From JAWPMT01 sp965242775 (GTDB lineage: Bacteria > Bacteroidota > Bacteroidia > Cytophagales > Cyclobacteriaceae), in assembly GCA_965242775.1 (NCBI GenBank), contig CBDETI010000005.1:124001-188000 (forward strand): DNA of 64,000 nt, given 5' to 3'. Within the stretch, counting starts at the first letter, position 1. Every line of letters begins with the position of its first letter. The notes beneath the pieces were generated by a model. That model was not told the origin of the DNA and made no database searches. It worked only from the letters and a program-made list of their open reading frames with translations. This document shows, in pieces, positions 43,492-52,023 of the stretch. Position numbers and translations under genes: made by a program.

Positions 43492-44367
43492 ATGAAAAAC
43501 ATACTTCTTTATGGTCTCATATCTGCCCTGCTCTCGCATTGTGCTGTTCCATGTAAGGATAACATGATCACTACAATCGCTGGGAACGATCTGGCTTACT
43601 CTGAATGTGGTGCAGGCAATCCGATAGTCTTCGCTCATGCAGGGGGCTTAAACAAGGAAATGTGGCGGGCGCAGCAAGATTTCCTAAGCAGAGACTTTCA
43701 AGTACTTAGTTATGACTTGCGTGGACATGGCAACTCCAAAATGTCAAATAATTCCACCAAGGATTTAGAAGACTTACATTTCTTTTTGAATACGTTGGAG
43801 ATTGATCAAGTGACTTTGGTCGGTTCATCGCTAGGGGCGATTATAGCCCTGGATTATGCAATTGCACATCCCGAGAGGATCGATCGGTTGGTCCTGGTCA
43901 GCCCGGGATTGGTGGGGTTTCAAGAGAAAAATATTCGGTATCTGGCAAACCTGAAAAAGTATGTCGAAGCGGTTAACCAAACGGATACTTTGGCGCTTTT
44001 GGAAACATTGAAGTTGATGACTACCAGTGGAGAGGCCGAATCGCATTTGTTGGCAACTGTTGACGACTATGTGGACCGGTCGCTCAAACATTTTGTTCAG
44101 CATGGATTCCATTTGCGTCCACCTCAGATTCAATGTTTGGACCCTCTCGGTGAAATAGGTAAGTTCAACTTTCCGATAGCGCTGTTTTACGGAGGCCAGG
44201 ATTTTTCCTATATCCATGACAATGTCAATGCATTGGCGCGGAGACTGGATCACGCACAAATCTTTGAATTCCCACAAGCTGGCCATTTGCTGAATATGCA
44301 ACAACCGCATGATTTTAACCTAAAGCTGCTACAGTTTCTGGAAACAGCTACTAACGTTTCTAAGTAA
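43492..44367 (+). CDS. Alpha/beta hydrolase, secreted or lipoprotein
   Basis: ATG 43492 (MKNILLYGLISALLSHCAVPC) gives 291 residues; the Cys at residue 17 could be a weak lipobox (LSHC). The alpha/beta hydrolase fold is clear: IVFAHAGGLNKEMWRAQ, VLSYDLRGHGNSK, the nucleophile elbow LVGSSLGAIIALDYAIAHPERIDRLVLVSP with Ser near residue 104, an acidic residue in LFYGGQDFSYI near 235 and the His in PQAGHLLNMQQPHDF near 265. The substrate is unknown. It is probably cotranscribed with the preceding NTF2-like gene. Confidence 0.88.
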   Translation: MKNILLYGLISALLSHCAVPCKDNMITTIAGNDLAYSECGAGNPIVFAHAGGLNKEMWRAQQDFLSRDFQVLSYDLRGHGNSKMSNNSTKDLEDLHFFLNTLEIDQVTLVGSSLGAIIALDYAIAHPERIDRLVLVSPGLVGFQEKNIRYLANLKKYVEAVNQTDTLALLETLKLMTTSGEAESHLLATVDDYVDRSLKHFVQHGFHLRPPQIQCLDPLGEIGKFNFPIALFYGGQDFSYIHDNVNALARRLDHAQIFEFPQAGHLLNMQQPHDFNLKLLQFLETATNVSK

Positions 44368-44419
44368 GAAGCACGTCTGAGGGTACAAGAATTATAACAC
44401 TAAAACTCAATTTTTTAAT

Positions 44420-44755
44420 ATGATGAATACGCTTAACAAAATTTCTGCTTTTGTCTTGGTTGGCATCGGCATCGTTCACATTGTATTCGGGATCATAGAT
44501 TTTAACGCATTAAGTGCCAGGTTAATGTGGTTTCTTGGTTCTGGATTGGCGATAATCTATTTGGGGCTCATGAACATGGTCTGGAGCAGGTCACGGACTG
44601 AATTTATGTACAAGGTGCTGCTGTCTTGTAATGTGTCCTTGCTCTTATTTATGGGTGTCATGATTTACGTCTTACCAATGCTGCCGGCTTTCATTGGATT
44701 AGGTGCCTTGTTGGTGGTCCTATTCGCGAATGATCGTTTAAGAAAGATGACCTGA
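44420..44755 (+). CDS. Small four-helix membrane protein
   Basis: The 111-residue protein has four predicted membrane helices (about residues 8-26, 36-52, 63-83 and 88-103) and little else. It begins MMNTLNKISAFVLVGIGIVH and ends with a basic FANDRLRKMT. The layout resembles small Bacteroidota inner-membrane proteins of unknown role. It lies 52 bases after the hydrolase gene and may be part of the same message. It is convergent with the FtsX permease, with 13 bases between the ends. Confidence 0.75.
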   Translation: MMNTLNKISAFVLVGIGIVHIVFGIIDFNALSARLMWFLGSGLAIIYLGLMNMVWSRSRTEFMYKVLLSCNVSLLLFMGVMIYVLPMLPAFIGLGALLVVLFANDRLRKMT

Positions 44756-44768
44756 AAGTAGCGGATTG

Positions 44769-47411
44769 TCAGTCGTACCTCAGCACTTTTGACGGGTTCA
44801 CTCGAGCCGTCCGAATAATGATGATTACCGAAGTGCCAAGTGCACAGGCTAAGACAAGTGCACCGGCGATAGGGTAGGTAAACCAATTAATGGAGACACT
44901 ATATGAAAAGTTTTCTAGCCACGAACTCATCCACCAGTAGCTGACAGGGGTGGCGAATAGCGAGGCAATGACACCTGCGAGCACATACCGCCGTGAAAGA
45001 GACATGGTTATTGCCCAAGATCTTGCACCTAGCACGCGACGAATTCCCATTTCACGTCGTTTGACAGAAGCAAGTTGTGACACCAATCCTACGAGGCCAA
45101 GGATCGCGATGGTGATCGACAGAGCGGTGGCCACGGACAGGGCCGTGCCTAGCTGCTTCTCATTTTCGTATAACTGTTCAAATCGATCTTCCAGGAAATC
45201 ATACCGAAAAGGTGAATTAGGAGCTAACTGCGCCATGGTGTTTTCTATGTCCGAAAGCGCCGTTTCATATTGATCAGTCTTGACGCGACAGGCGATGAAG
45301 TGAGACCGGGGAAGTTGGATGTCCATCACCATTCCTGCTACTTCATGATGAAGCGATTTCATATGAAAGTCCTGCACAACGCCAATGATACGACCTTGCC
45401 GCAAATACCGTCCATTTTCTCCCTGCGTCAAGTAGGTGATCGTAAGATCCAGGGCCTTTTCTTTCGATACTCCCAATAGGGATAATGCCGTTTGATTCAC
45501 AAGGAATGCAGCTGTATCCGATGAATATGATGCGTCAAAGTTTCTTCCCGAGACCAGGTTGATACCGTAGGTGTTTATGAAACCTTCGTCAATATGTAGC
45601 CTGCCGAGGGCCAGGGTATCTGGTTCCATTTCGCCGCCGGAGAAAATATAGGATCCACGATATCCCTGATCTCCTGCAAGCTGGTGTGAGGTGATAGAAA
45701 CATGGCTGATCTCCCGGACACGTGCTAGTTCATTTTTTACCGTAGGGAGCATGCTGGTGGGTAGATTGCCCGTGGGAAGCAGTATAACCTGTTCCTTGTC
45801 GTAACCAACGTCCTTTGTGAAAATGTATTTCTCCTGTGCCTTTATTATCAGTATAGAAGCCAATAGGGCAATACAGATTGCAAACTGTAAAACCAACAGG
45901 CCGTCTCGAATGGAAAACTTCGAAATCGATGCCTCGAATCTACCCTTCAGGGCATTCACCATTTTAACCCGACCTGCCAACATTGCCGGGTAAAGCGCAG
46001 CGATAACTGTGATACCCAAACAGGTAATGAGTATTGGAAACACCAGGAACCAATTACTGGCGTCCCAGACTTTCAATGTTTTGCCTATCAAGGTGTTAAA
46101 GTGTGGTAGCATCAGCGTACTTAGCAATATTGCCAGCGCTAATGACACCAATACCAGCAGGGCACTTTCAATTAAAAATTGGATCAGCAAATCTTTCTTG
46201 AGTCCCCCCAGGGCCTTTCTGATGCCTACCTCTTTGGCTCTCTGAATGGAGCGAGCGACGTTGAGATTGATGAAATTCATGGATGCCAGCAGTACGATGA
46301 CAAAGGCTACTGTTCCCAACAAATACAGATAATTGATATTGGTATTGGCCTTCAACTCACTGTCCAGGTTCGAATGCAGGTGTATGTCGCTGACTTTCTG
46401 AAGGTTCGCGCTCCGGGCGTCGTTCCATTGTGGTCCGATATGTTTCTCAAAGAATTCGGGGAATTTTTCCTCGATTGTGGCTACCTCAGTGCCCGGTTGC
46501 ACCTTGAAATAAGTGTAATAGTAAAGAATGGTCCAGTTGTCAATGATTCTCCAAAAGCTTTTTAGTGTACTGAAAGAGGCAAGAAAGTCAGCCTTAAAAT
46601 GCATGTTGTCCGGCATGTCCTTCATTACACCAGTCACCTCGAGATCCACGCGGTTTTCGTAGGATAAAAACTTGCCAATTGCGGACTCATCTCCGAAGTA
46701 CTTTTGGGCCATTGACTCGCTTATCACTACGGTGTTGGGTCTAACCAGGGCCTGGGAAGCCTGGCCATTGACCATGGGTAAATCAAAAAATCCGAATACT
46801 TCGGGATCAGCCCACATGAGGTTTGGTTCATAATAGCCGTTATTATCCGCCTTATTGGTTACCAGTACATCGAGGCGGTATTTCATAAACCGATTCGATC
46901 CTAGCAGCTCGGGAAACTCATCTACCATGATAGGAGCCCAAGGGGCTCCTGTAAGCGCCGTAGGTGTGGTTTTGCCACTTCTCTCATGGAGTGTCGATAC
47001 CAGACGATATAGGTTAGACTCGGGGTGTTGCTGATCGTGACTGGCCTCGTATCTTATAAAAATCAGAATCAATATTGTAATACTTAACCCAAGTGAAAGG
47101 CCGAATATATTCGTCAAAGCGTGTCGCTTGTGCCGCAATAAATTTCTATAGGCAGTCTTTAGGTAGCTCCTTAAGAGGAAAACAGAACTGAGTGTTCGGA
47201 TTGTTTCCTTTTGAGTATCCATGACCTCTGCATACCCAAAGTGCTGAAGTGCTTGACGGTACGCCTCTGCGAAAGGCCTGCCGCCTTCCATTAGCCGTTC
47301 GGTTTCAGTCGAAATATGATCCACCATATCCTCCTGGAGGGGGTCGAAATGCAAGCCTGCGGCTCGGAGATCTTTTTGGATCTGCTTTACTTGTGCCTTT
47401 TTGAGTTTCAT
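44769..47411 (-). CDS. FtsX/MacB-type ABC transporter permease with PadR-linked prefix domain
   Basis: ATG 47411 (MKLKKAQVKQIQKDLRAAGL) gives 880 residues. The frame is open to 47648 but that extension lies inside padR and is not credible. Residues about 1-90 form a soluble helical prefix (permease prefix domain). Two FtsX repeats follow, each with a periplasmic MacB_PCD-like domain, and about eight membrane helices (for example IFGLSLGLSITILILIF near 110 and AILGLVGLVSQLASVKRREMGIRRVLGA near 780). Such permeases pair with an ATPase, which is not encoded here. It starts one base after the padR stop, so the two form an operon. Confidence 0.9.
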   Translation of the reverse strand: MKLKKAQVKQIQKDLRAAGLHFDPLQEDMVDHISTETERLMEGGRPFAEAYRQALQHFGYAEVMDTQKETIRTLSSVFLLRSYLKTAYRNLLRHKRHALTNIFGLSLGLSITILILIFIRYEASHDQQHPESNLYRLVSTLHERSGKTTPTALTGAPWAPIMVDEFPELLGSNRFMKYRLDVLVTNKADNNGYYEPNLMWADPEVFGFFDLPMVNGQASQALVRPNTVVISESMAQKYFGDESAIGKFLSYENRVDLEVTGVMKDMPDNMHFKADFLASFSTLKSFWRIIDNWTILYYYTYFKVQPGTEVATIEEKFPEFFEKHIGPQWNDARSANLQKVSDIHLHSNLDSELKANTNINYLYLLGTVAFVIVLLASMNFINLNVARSIQRAKEVGIRKALGGLKKDLLIQFLIESALLVLVSLALAILLSTLMLPHFNTLIGKTLKVWDASNWFLVFPILITCLGITVIAALYPAMLAGRVKMVNALKGRFEASISKFSIRDGLLVLQFAICIALLASILIIKAQEKYIFTKDVGYDKEQVILLPTGNLPTSMLPTVKNELARVREISHVSITSHQLAGDQGYRGSYIFSGGEMEPDTLALGRLHIDEGFINTYGINLVSGRNFDASYSSDTAAFLVNQTALSLLGVSKEKALDLTITYLTQGENGRYLRQGRIIGVVQDFHMKSLHHEVAGMVMDIQLPRSHFIACRVKTDQYETALSDIENTMAQLAPNSPFRYDFLEDRFEQLYENEKQLGTALSVATALSITIAILGLVGLVSQLASVKRREMGIRRVLGARSWAITMSLSRRYVLAGVIASLFATPVSYWWMSSWLENFSYSVSINWFTYPIAGALVLACALGTSVIIIIRTARVNPSKVLRYD

Positions 47412-47412
47412 A

Positions 47413-47745
47413 CTAACTGATTTGAGGGAAAAAGATGGATTGCATGGTGCTAACGAAACGCTGGAATTCTGAAAGCTTTTCTGCCAATACGCCTTCACCA
47501 GTTTTGGTGAGGGAATAATATCTGCGTACGCGATTTCCAATGTTGATCCGCTCGGCAACCAGCCAGCCATCTTCCTCCATCTTGTGCAAGATGGGGTAGA
47601 GGGAACCTTCGGTAACCACAATTTCATCTTCGGAAAGCTGCCGTACACATTGGGTGATCTCGTAACCGTACATGCGATCCCGGCTTTCCAGTACCTTAAG
47701 AATGATCGTTTGAAAAGTGCCTTTTACTAACTGTGATGAATACAT
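47413..47745 (-). CDS. PadR-family transcription repressor
   Basis: The 110-residue protein is a winged-helix PadR: KGTFQTIILKVLESRDRMYGYEITQCV, then ITEGSLYPILHKMEEDGWLVAER (here VVTEGSLYPILHKME) near residue 40, and RRYYSLTKTGEGVLAEKLSEF near 75. PadR proteins repress adjacent transporter genes until a ligand binds. The downstream permease carries the matching prefix domain. A weak inverted repeat (CGTAT at 47761-47765, ATACG at 47778-47782) lies just upstream and could be its operator. The gene is divergent from the LytTR regulator. Confidence 0.93.
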   Translation of the reverse strand: MYSSQLVKGTFQTIILKVLESRDRMYGYEITQCVRQLSEDEIVVTEGSLYPILHKMEEDGWLVAERINIGNRVRRYYSLTKTGEGVLAEKLSEFQRFVSTMQSIFFPQIS

Positions 47746-47891
47746 AGTTTTTCAATGCATCGTATAACAATGTAATGATACGGAAGAATTTTCTTTGAGA
47801 TGCAGTTTGCCCCAGATTTTTCGCTGACGTATTTTTCGTTGGTTCTTAGGTCTCAAAAAATTAAATTTCCATCTCAGGCCAACCGACTAGC

Positions 47892-48614
47892 ATGCAAAAT
47901 ATCAGAGTGCTTATTGTAGAGGACGAATTGATTGTTTCCGAGGAGATTAAAGAGCTTTTGACGAGCAAAGGTTTCGAAGTAGTAGGGCAGTGCACCAGTG
48001 CGGAAGAGGCTTTGTCAGTTTTGAATGGAAGTCCTGCCGATATAGCATTACTCGATATAAATATTGAAGGGTCCACGGATGGAATTGACTTGGCGCACAG
48101 TATTTTGAAGTCGCATGAATGTGCCGTTATTTTCCTCACAGCTTTCGCCGACGACAATTTTTTCAATCGAGCTAAGGAAGTGAAGCCAGCAGCATACATC
48201 GTGAAGCCGTTTGAAGAGCGAAACCTACAGATGGCCATTGAGGTCGCCTTCAATAATTTGGTGGAGAATGGGGGTTCACCAAAATCTGAGGCTTATAAAA
48301 TGAGAGACTCGATTTTCATTAAAGAAAGTACCCGATTCAAAAAGATAGCGCTGGAGGCCATACAATATGCAGAAGCGAGTGGCAGCTATACGGACGTCAT
48401 TACCGAAAGGGGAGTGACAACACTGGCTATTAACCTCAAGCATTTCGAAGGACATTTGGAAGCGCCGTATTTTATGAGAGTCCACCGATCCTATGTGGTA
48501 AACCTCACAAAGGTGGACGAATATGAGGGTAATCGAATCTTTATAAATAACAAGACTATCCCGTTAAGTACGTCATACAAGGAGGAATTTCTTCGAAAGT
48601 TCACATTTATCTAG
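47892..48614 (+). CDS. LytTR-family response regulator
   Basis: The 240-residue protein has a receiver domain (residues 1-122) with the acidic pocket in VLIVEDELIVSEE, the phospho-acceptor Asp in IALLDINIEGSTDG near 55, a Thr in VIFLTAFADD and the Lys in AYIVKPFEERN. A LytTR DNA-binding domain follows (about 140-240: FKKIALEAIQYAEASGSYTDV, MRVHRSYVVNLTKVDEYEG). The receiver resembles the stand-alone receiver at 51655-52023. It lies upstream of the kinase/protease cluster on the same strand and could be a second phosphate target of that kinase; this is inference. Confidence 0.93.
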   Translation: MQNIRVLIVEDELIVSEEIKELLTSKGFEVVGQCTSAEEALSVLNGSPADIALLDINIEGSTDGIDLAHSILKSHECAVIFLTAFADDNFFNRAKEVKPAAYIVKPFEERNLQMAIEVAFNNLVENGGSPKSEAYKMRDSIFIKESTRFKKIALEAIQYAEASGSYTDVITERGVTTLAINLKHFEGHLEAPYFMRVHRSYVVNLTKVDEYEGNRIFINNKTIPLSTSYKEEFLRKFTFI

Positions 48615-48703
48615 TAGCGATTTCTGTTCGTACGCATTTTGGCGTATTTCACAAAGAAATCAGGGCATTCACAAAACCAAATTCTTTTACAGAAAGTCAT
48701 TTT

Positions 48704-48734
48704 TCAATTTGGTAGTGCGATTAAACCAAATTGA
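48704..48734. promoter_or_regulatory. 10-bp inverted repeat upstream of LuxR-type gene
   Basis: TCAATTTGGT (48704-48713) and ACCAAATTGA (48725-48734) are perfect inverted arms with an 11-base spacer. A third half-site ACCAAATT lies at 48676-48683. The second arm ends 8 bases before the ATG at 48743. It could be an operator for the HTH protein or another regulator, or an RNA hairpin that covers the start region. Confidence 0.5.
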
Positions 48735-48742
48735 AGAAGCAC

Positions 48743-48976
48743 ATGGCAGCAGTAACAGAACTTACGGAAAGAGAAATAGAGATAGTGGAGGAGCTATCCA
48801 GAGGTCTGAGCAGTGATGAGATCTCTACCAAGCTATTTATAAGCGTTTTTACAGTAAATACCCATCGGCGGAATGCGATGACAAAGGTGAATGCCAGGAA
48901 CACGGCTCACCTCGTACGGATGTGTTTCGAAGGTGGGGTTTTTGAAATGCAACGTCCCTTGGCACTTGTAAGTTGA
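48743..48976 (+). CDS. Stand-alone LuxR/GerE HTH protein
   Basis: ATG 48743 gives 77 residues; a TTG at 48731 would add four, but it falls inside an inverted-repeat arm. Nearly the whole protein is a GerE-type HTH: LTEREIEIVEELSRGLSSDEISTKLFISVFTVNTHRRNAMTKVNARNTAHLVRMCF. There is no receiver or sensor domain, so activity must come from dimerisation, expression level or a partner. It precedes the unknown-protein/kinase/protease row by 105 bases on the same strand and may control it or itself. Confidence 0.88.
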   Translation: MAAVTELTEREIEIVEELSRGLSSDEISTKLFISVFTVNTHRRNAMTKVNARNTAHLVRMCFEGGVFEMQRPLALVS

Positions 48977-49081
48977 CTAATACCGGTGCATTAAATACCT
49001 AGAAATCAGTATTTCATTGTTGATGGAAATGGGTAATTTTTGGATTAAACATATTACCAACTAACTAAACCGAATTTAAAA

Positions 49082-49867
49082 ATGGCAAACGAAAGTAACG
49101 AAGAACTGATCGAGTTCTCCTCCAACCTCAGCCTTTGCGATGATGATGACAAGAATCGATTTCAATTTCTATATGGAACGCATTTGTACGGAACCCTCTT
49201 TGGTGTTTTTATCAATTTTGGCTGGCATGAACAAAGCAACGCAAGCACCCGCACGCTTGATAAAATCACTTTCGTTGGGGTGAATTACAAAGGGCCGGTC
49301 AACCTGGAGCTCGTTCCTGATCCCCATAAGCCAAACGAAATTTTTATTGAGTCAGGCAATGAGCCGGCATGGAAGGATGGCGAGGTAAGCGGGTTTCAAA
49401 TGAATTTGTGGGTCCGCGCATCGCAAAATCAGACAAATCCTAAGTTGACCCGATTGGACCTGGATGTTGCGAAAATCAGGAATTTGCAACCACTCCAACA
49501 TGGAAACTACATTCGTGTTGATCGGAAATTGCAGCGTATGAACCCCGCCATCACGACTATTCCGGAAGAACCAAACGCTAGGAAAGATGCTTTAAGGAAG
49601 GGCGCTTTTGTGAATGGTCAATTTGACAGTGAATTCTATGAAAGGGATGGAGCGTATGTGAGGCCTGCTAGAGGTGCTTCCACAACTATCGCGTCGGGTC
49701 CCATGTTAGTTCGGGATTCTGACCCCTTCGGCCCCAGGGATTTCTATTTGGACGAGAAGGTGAAAGCGAATGTGTGGGATCCGGTGGCGGCTGATTCTAC
49801 CGGCGGCGGCTCGGATATTACGCTGGGTTGTACTCCTGCTGTACATAAGCTGCTCATTGGGTCTTGA
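49082..49867 (+). CDS. Hypothetical soluble protein paired with TPR HisKA_2 kinase
   Basis: The 261-residue protein lacks a signal peptide and membrane helices. It starts MANESNEELIEFSSNLSLCD, has a beta-rich first half with several Trp and aromatic positions (YGTLFGVFINFGWHEQ; FQMNLWVRASQN), and a Gly/Ser-rich C-terminal region ending TPAVHKLLIGS. I recognise no family. Its stop overlaps the kinase start (TTGA at 49864-49867). The coupling and the absence of an export signal suggest a cytosolic partner of the kinase or a substrate of the protease encoded downstream; both are guesses. The upstream gap has a poor promoter match only. Confidence 0.75.
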   Translation: MANESNEELIEFSSNLSLCDDDDKNRFQFLYGTHLYGTLFGVFINFGWHEQSNASTRTLDKITFVGVNYKGPVNLELVPDPHKPNEIFIESGNEPAWKDGEVSGFQMNLWVRASQNQTNPKLTRLDLDVAKIRNLQPLQHGNYIRVDRKLQRMNPAITTIPEEPNARKDALRKGAFVNGQFDSEFYERDGAYVRPARGASTTIASGPMLVRDSDPFGPRDFYLDEKVKANVWDPVAADSTGGGSDITLGCTPAVHKLLIGS

Positions 49868-51645
49868 GGAGACTCTTCGCCACTCTCTTTTTTGCAGCCT
49901 TAGCGACAAGAGGTTTTAGCGAGCAAATTGGATCGCAGTTTGTGCAGTCACTGCTGCGGTTCGATTTTGAGCGTAGTTATCACTACCTGCCAGCAGTGGA
50001 TAGCGATAGTGCTTCTCGTGAACACCTGGAGTTCGTCATTCAGTTGCTGAAAAACTATGGGCAGAAGCCACTTGACGACCGAATAAGGCATATGCAATTT
50101 GCCTCAAAACCATTACCCGAAAATTATAGCTATAACCTGATGGAAGGAGTTTTCCTGATATTCAATGACCCAGGGAATGGCGAGGCATTCAGTCGGCTGA
50201 CAAACGCATTGGTGCTAGCTGGCGAAGATGAAGAAAGGCAGAAGCTGGTTTACTTTTTTATACTAATTCTCTATGAGCAGGAAATTGTGCAAAGCAGTGA
50301 CAATTATTTCCTGTATCTGGAAAAGTATAAAATGGTGGCTAAAACTGAGCTTGATTTCGCCTGGTGGCACATTCATTATGTCAGATACATTTTGAAGATC
50401 CAGGACCGGGCAAAAGCCTTGAGCCTATATGACGAGGCCATGGATGGCTTGAATGGATACCTCCAGGGAAAGGACTGGCCGCTGATAGTGCAGGCCTATT
50501 ATCTCTATGTAAATGCGATTTACCAGCGCAATAACTCGGAAAATGACAAGGCATTGGAGTTATATCAACAGGTTGCCGAACTACCCTATGAAATCGCAGC
50601 TCTCCGCTATTTGAAATTCACAGGCTTGATCCATCAGTGCAAAATATATTCTGATCTGGGTGATTTTGACGAAGCTGGCAAAGTACTGGAGCTCTCCAGA
50701 AATTACTGGAATCGTTCGGATTCCGTGCGATCGGCGTATATATACAATCGGCACTCTGCCGTCTGGTACTATGCAAAAGTTGGCGCATTTGATTCAGCTT
50801 ATAAAGCCCTGCGAACATCTACCATCAACGAACGGAAATTGGACTTTCGTCGCAATACCTTGAAGATTTCCGAACTGAATGTGCTACTAGAGAGTACCCA
50901 AAGGGAAAATGAGCTATTGGAGGCAGAAAAAACCGTCAGTTCGCAGAAACAGTGGTTATCGCTGACTGCAGTATTTCTGACCATGGCCATGGCCCTCGCT
51001 TCAGTTGCCTGGGTCTCTGCGAGGCGGATAAGGGGGAAAAACAAGAAGATCGAAACACTTATGAAAGAGTTGCATCATCGAGTGAAGAACAACCTGCAGG
51101 TAATTTCCAGTCTGCTCGGTCTTCAATCGATGAAGTTGCAGGATGAAGCCGCAAAGCGAGCAGTGGTTGAGGGAAAAGGAAGGATCAGAGCAATGTCCTT
51201 GATTCACCAAAAATTGTATCAGGATGCCGATGTGACTAGTATTGATATCCGCGAATACCTCGATAATTTGATCCAGGAATTGGTTCAATCGTATGGTATG
51301 GCTGAGAAGCTAAAGACGTCTGTCCAGGCACCAAAATTAGCCTTCGATGCGGATCGTGCTCTGCCTTTGGGCTTGATTGTAAACGAGCTGGTTAGCAATA
51401 GCCTGAAATATGCCTTTGCAGATGTCACCAAGCCCGAGCTGAGGATTGACCTTAAAGAAATAGCACCTGGAAAATTTGACTTGAAAGTGAAGGACAATGG
51501 GCCGGGGCTGCCAGAAAACCTGGATTTGGAAAACCTGGATTCCTTTGGAATGCGCCTTGTAAAGATCTTGATCAAGCAACTTAAAGGGACGCTGCAACTA
51601 CGAAATGATCTTGGGCTGGTGGTTGAAATCGGATTTAAAATATAA
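49864..51645 (+). CDS. TPR-sensor histidine kinase, HisKA_2 type
   Basis: TTG start at 49864; 593 residues. A signal peptide (to about residue 20) leads a periplasmic helical TPR-like domain (about 30-350), one membrane helix (QWLSLTAVFLTMAMALASVAWV near 362), a HisKA_2 dimerisation domain with the phosphoacceptor in MKELHHRVKNNLQVISSLLG near 402, and HATPase_c (LPLGLIVNELVSNSLKYAF, VKDNGPGLPENL, FGMRLVKILIKQL). A receiver-only regulator follows 9 bases after the stop, so the pair likely forms a phosphorelay start. The N-terminal sensor has no recognisable ligand domain beyond TPR. Confidence 0.92.
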   Translation: MRRLFATLFFAALATRGFSEQIGSQFVQSLLRFDFERSYHYLPAVDSDSASREHLEFVIQLLKNYGQKPLDDRIRHMQFASKPLPENYSYNLMEGVFLIFNDPGNGEAFSRLTNALVLAGEDEERQKLVYFFILILYEQEIVQSSDNYFLYLEKYKMVAKTELDFAWWHIHYVRYILKIQDRAKALSLYDEAMDGLNGYLQGKDWPLIVQAYYLYVNAIYQRNNSENDKALELYQQVAELPYEIAALRYLKFTGLIHQCKIYSDLGDFDEAGKVLELSRNYWNRSDSVRSAYIYNRHSAVWYYAKVGAFDSAYKALRTSTINERKLDFRRNTLKISELNVLLESTQRENELLEAEKTVSSQKQWLSLTAVFLTMAMALASVAWVSARRIRGKNKKIETLMKELHHRVKNNLQVISSLLGLQSMKLQDEAAKRAVVEGKGRIRAMSLIHQKLYQDADVTSIDIREYLDNLIQELVQSYGMAEKLKTSVQAPKLAFDADRALPLGLIVNELVSNSLKYAFADVTKPELRIDLKEIAPGKFDLKVKDNGPGLPENLDLENLDSFGMRLVKILIKQLKGTLQLRNDLGLVVEIGFKI

Positions 51646-51654
51646 TGAAAGGAT

Positions 51655-52023
51655 ATGAACGCTTTGATTTTAGAAGATGAGTGGATCATTTCCGAGGAGC
51701 TTAAAGAAATCCTGATGGCACTTGGGTTTAATCAGGTGTTGCAGGTAGATAACGAAAGTGACTTTTGGTCGGGATCCCGGCAGATGCATTGCCAACTCAT
51801 CGTAGCGGATGTCAACATTTCGGGGGAGATGCTTGGGATTCAGCTGGCAAAAAAAATGTCTTCCGAATACGAGGACGCTGAAATAGTGTTTATCACAGCG
51901 CTCAATGCTACACTTTTAAAAAAAGAGCTGAAAAACGTACCCCATGCGGGCTACCTCGTCAAGCCATTTGTCGCCCAAGAGGTGAGAAAAGTGATACAAA
52001 GTGCGCTAAAAATGGTGCCATAA
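51655..52023 (+). CDS. Receiver-only response regulator
   Basis: The 122-residue protein is a single receiver domain: acidic pocket in ALILEDEWIISEEL, phospho-acceptor Asp in LIVADVNISGEM near residue 49, Thr/Ser in IVFITALNAT near 80 and Lys in GYLVKPFVAQE near 103. There is no output domain, so it must act by protein contact or pass phosphate on, as in a relay. It follows the HisKA_2 kinase by 9 bases, and its stop overlaps the ATG of the protease gene (TAATG), so translation is coupled. Confidence 0.93.
   Translation: MNALILEDEWIISEELKEILMALGFNQVLQVDNESDFWSGSRQMHCQLIVADVNISGEMLGIQLAKKMSSEYEDAEIVFITALNATLLKKELKNVPHAGYLVKPFVAQEVRKVIQSALKMVP

Noticed and set aside
47412..47648. In-frame N-terminal extension of the FtsX permease
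   Set aside because: It lies wholly within padR in another frame and has no permease character; ATG 47411 directly follows the padR stop.
49012..49042. Possible promoter TTTC-N19-AATTTTTG before the 261-aa gene
   Set aside because: Two positions differ from the TTTG / TAnnTTTG consensus, and other registers are equally poor, so it is not listed as a feature.
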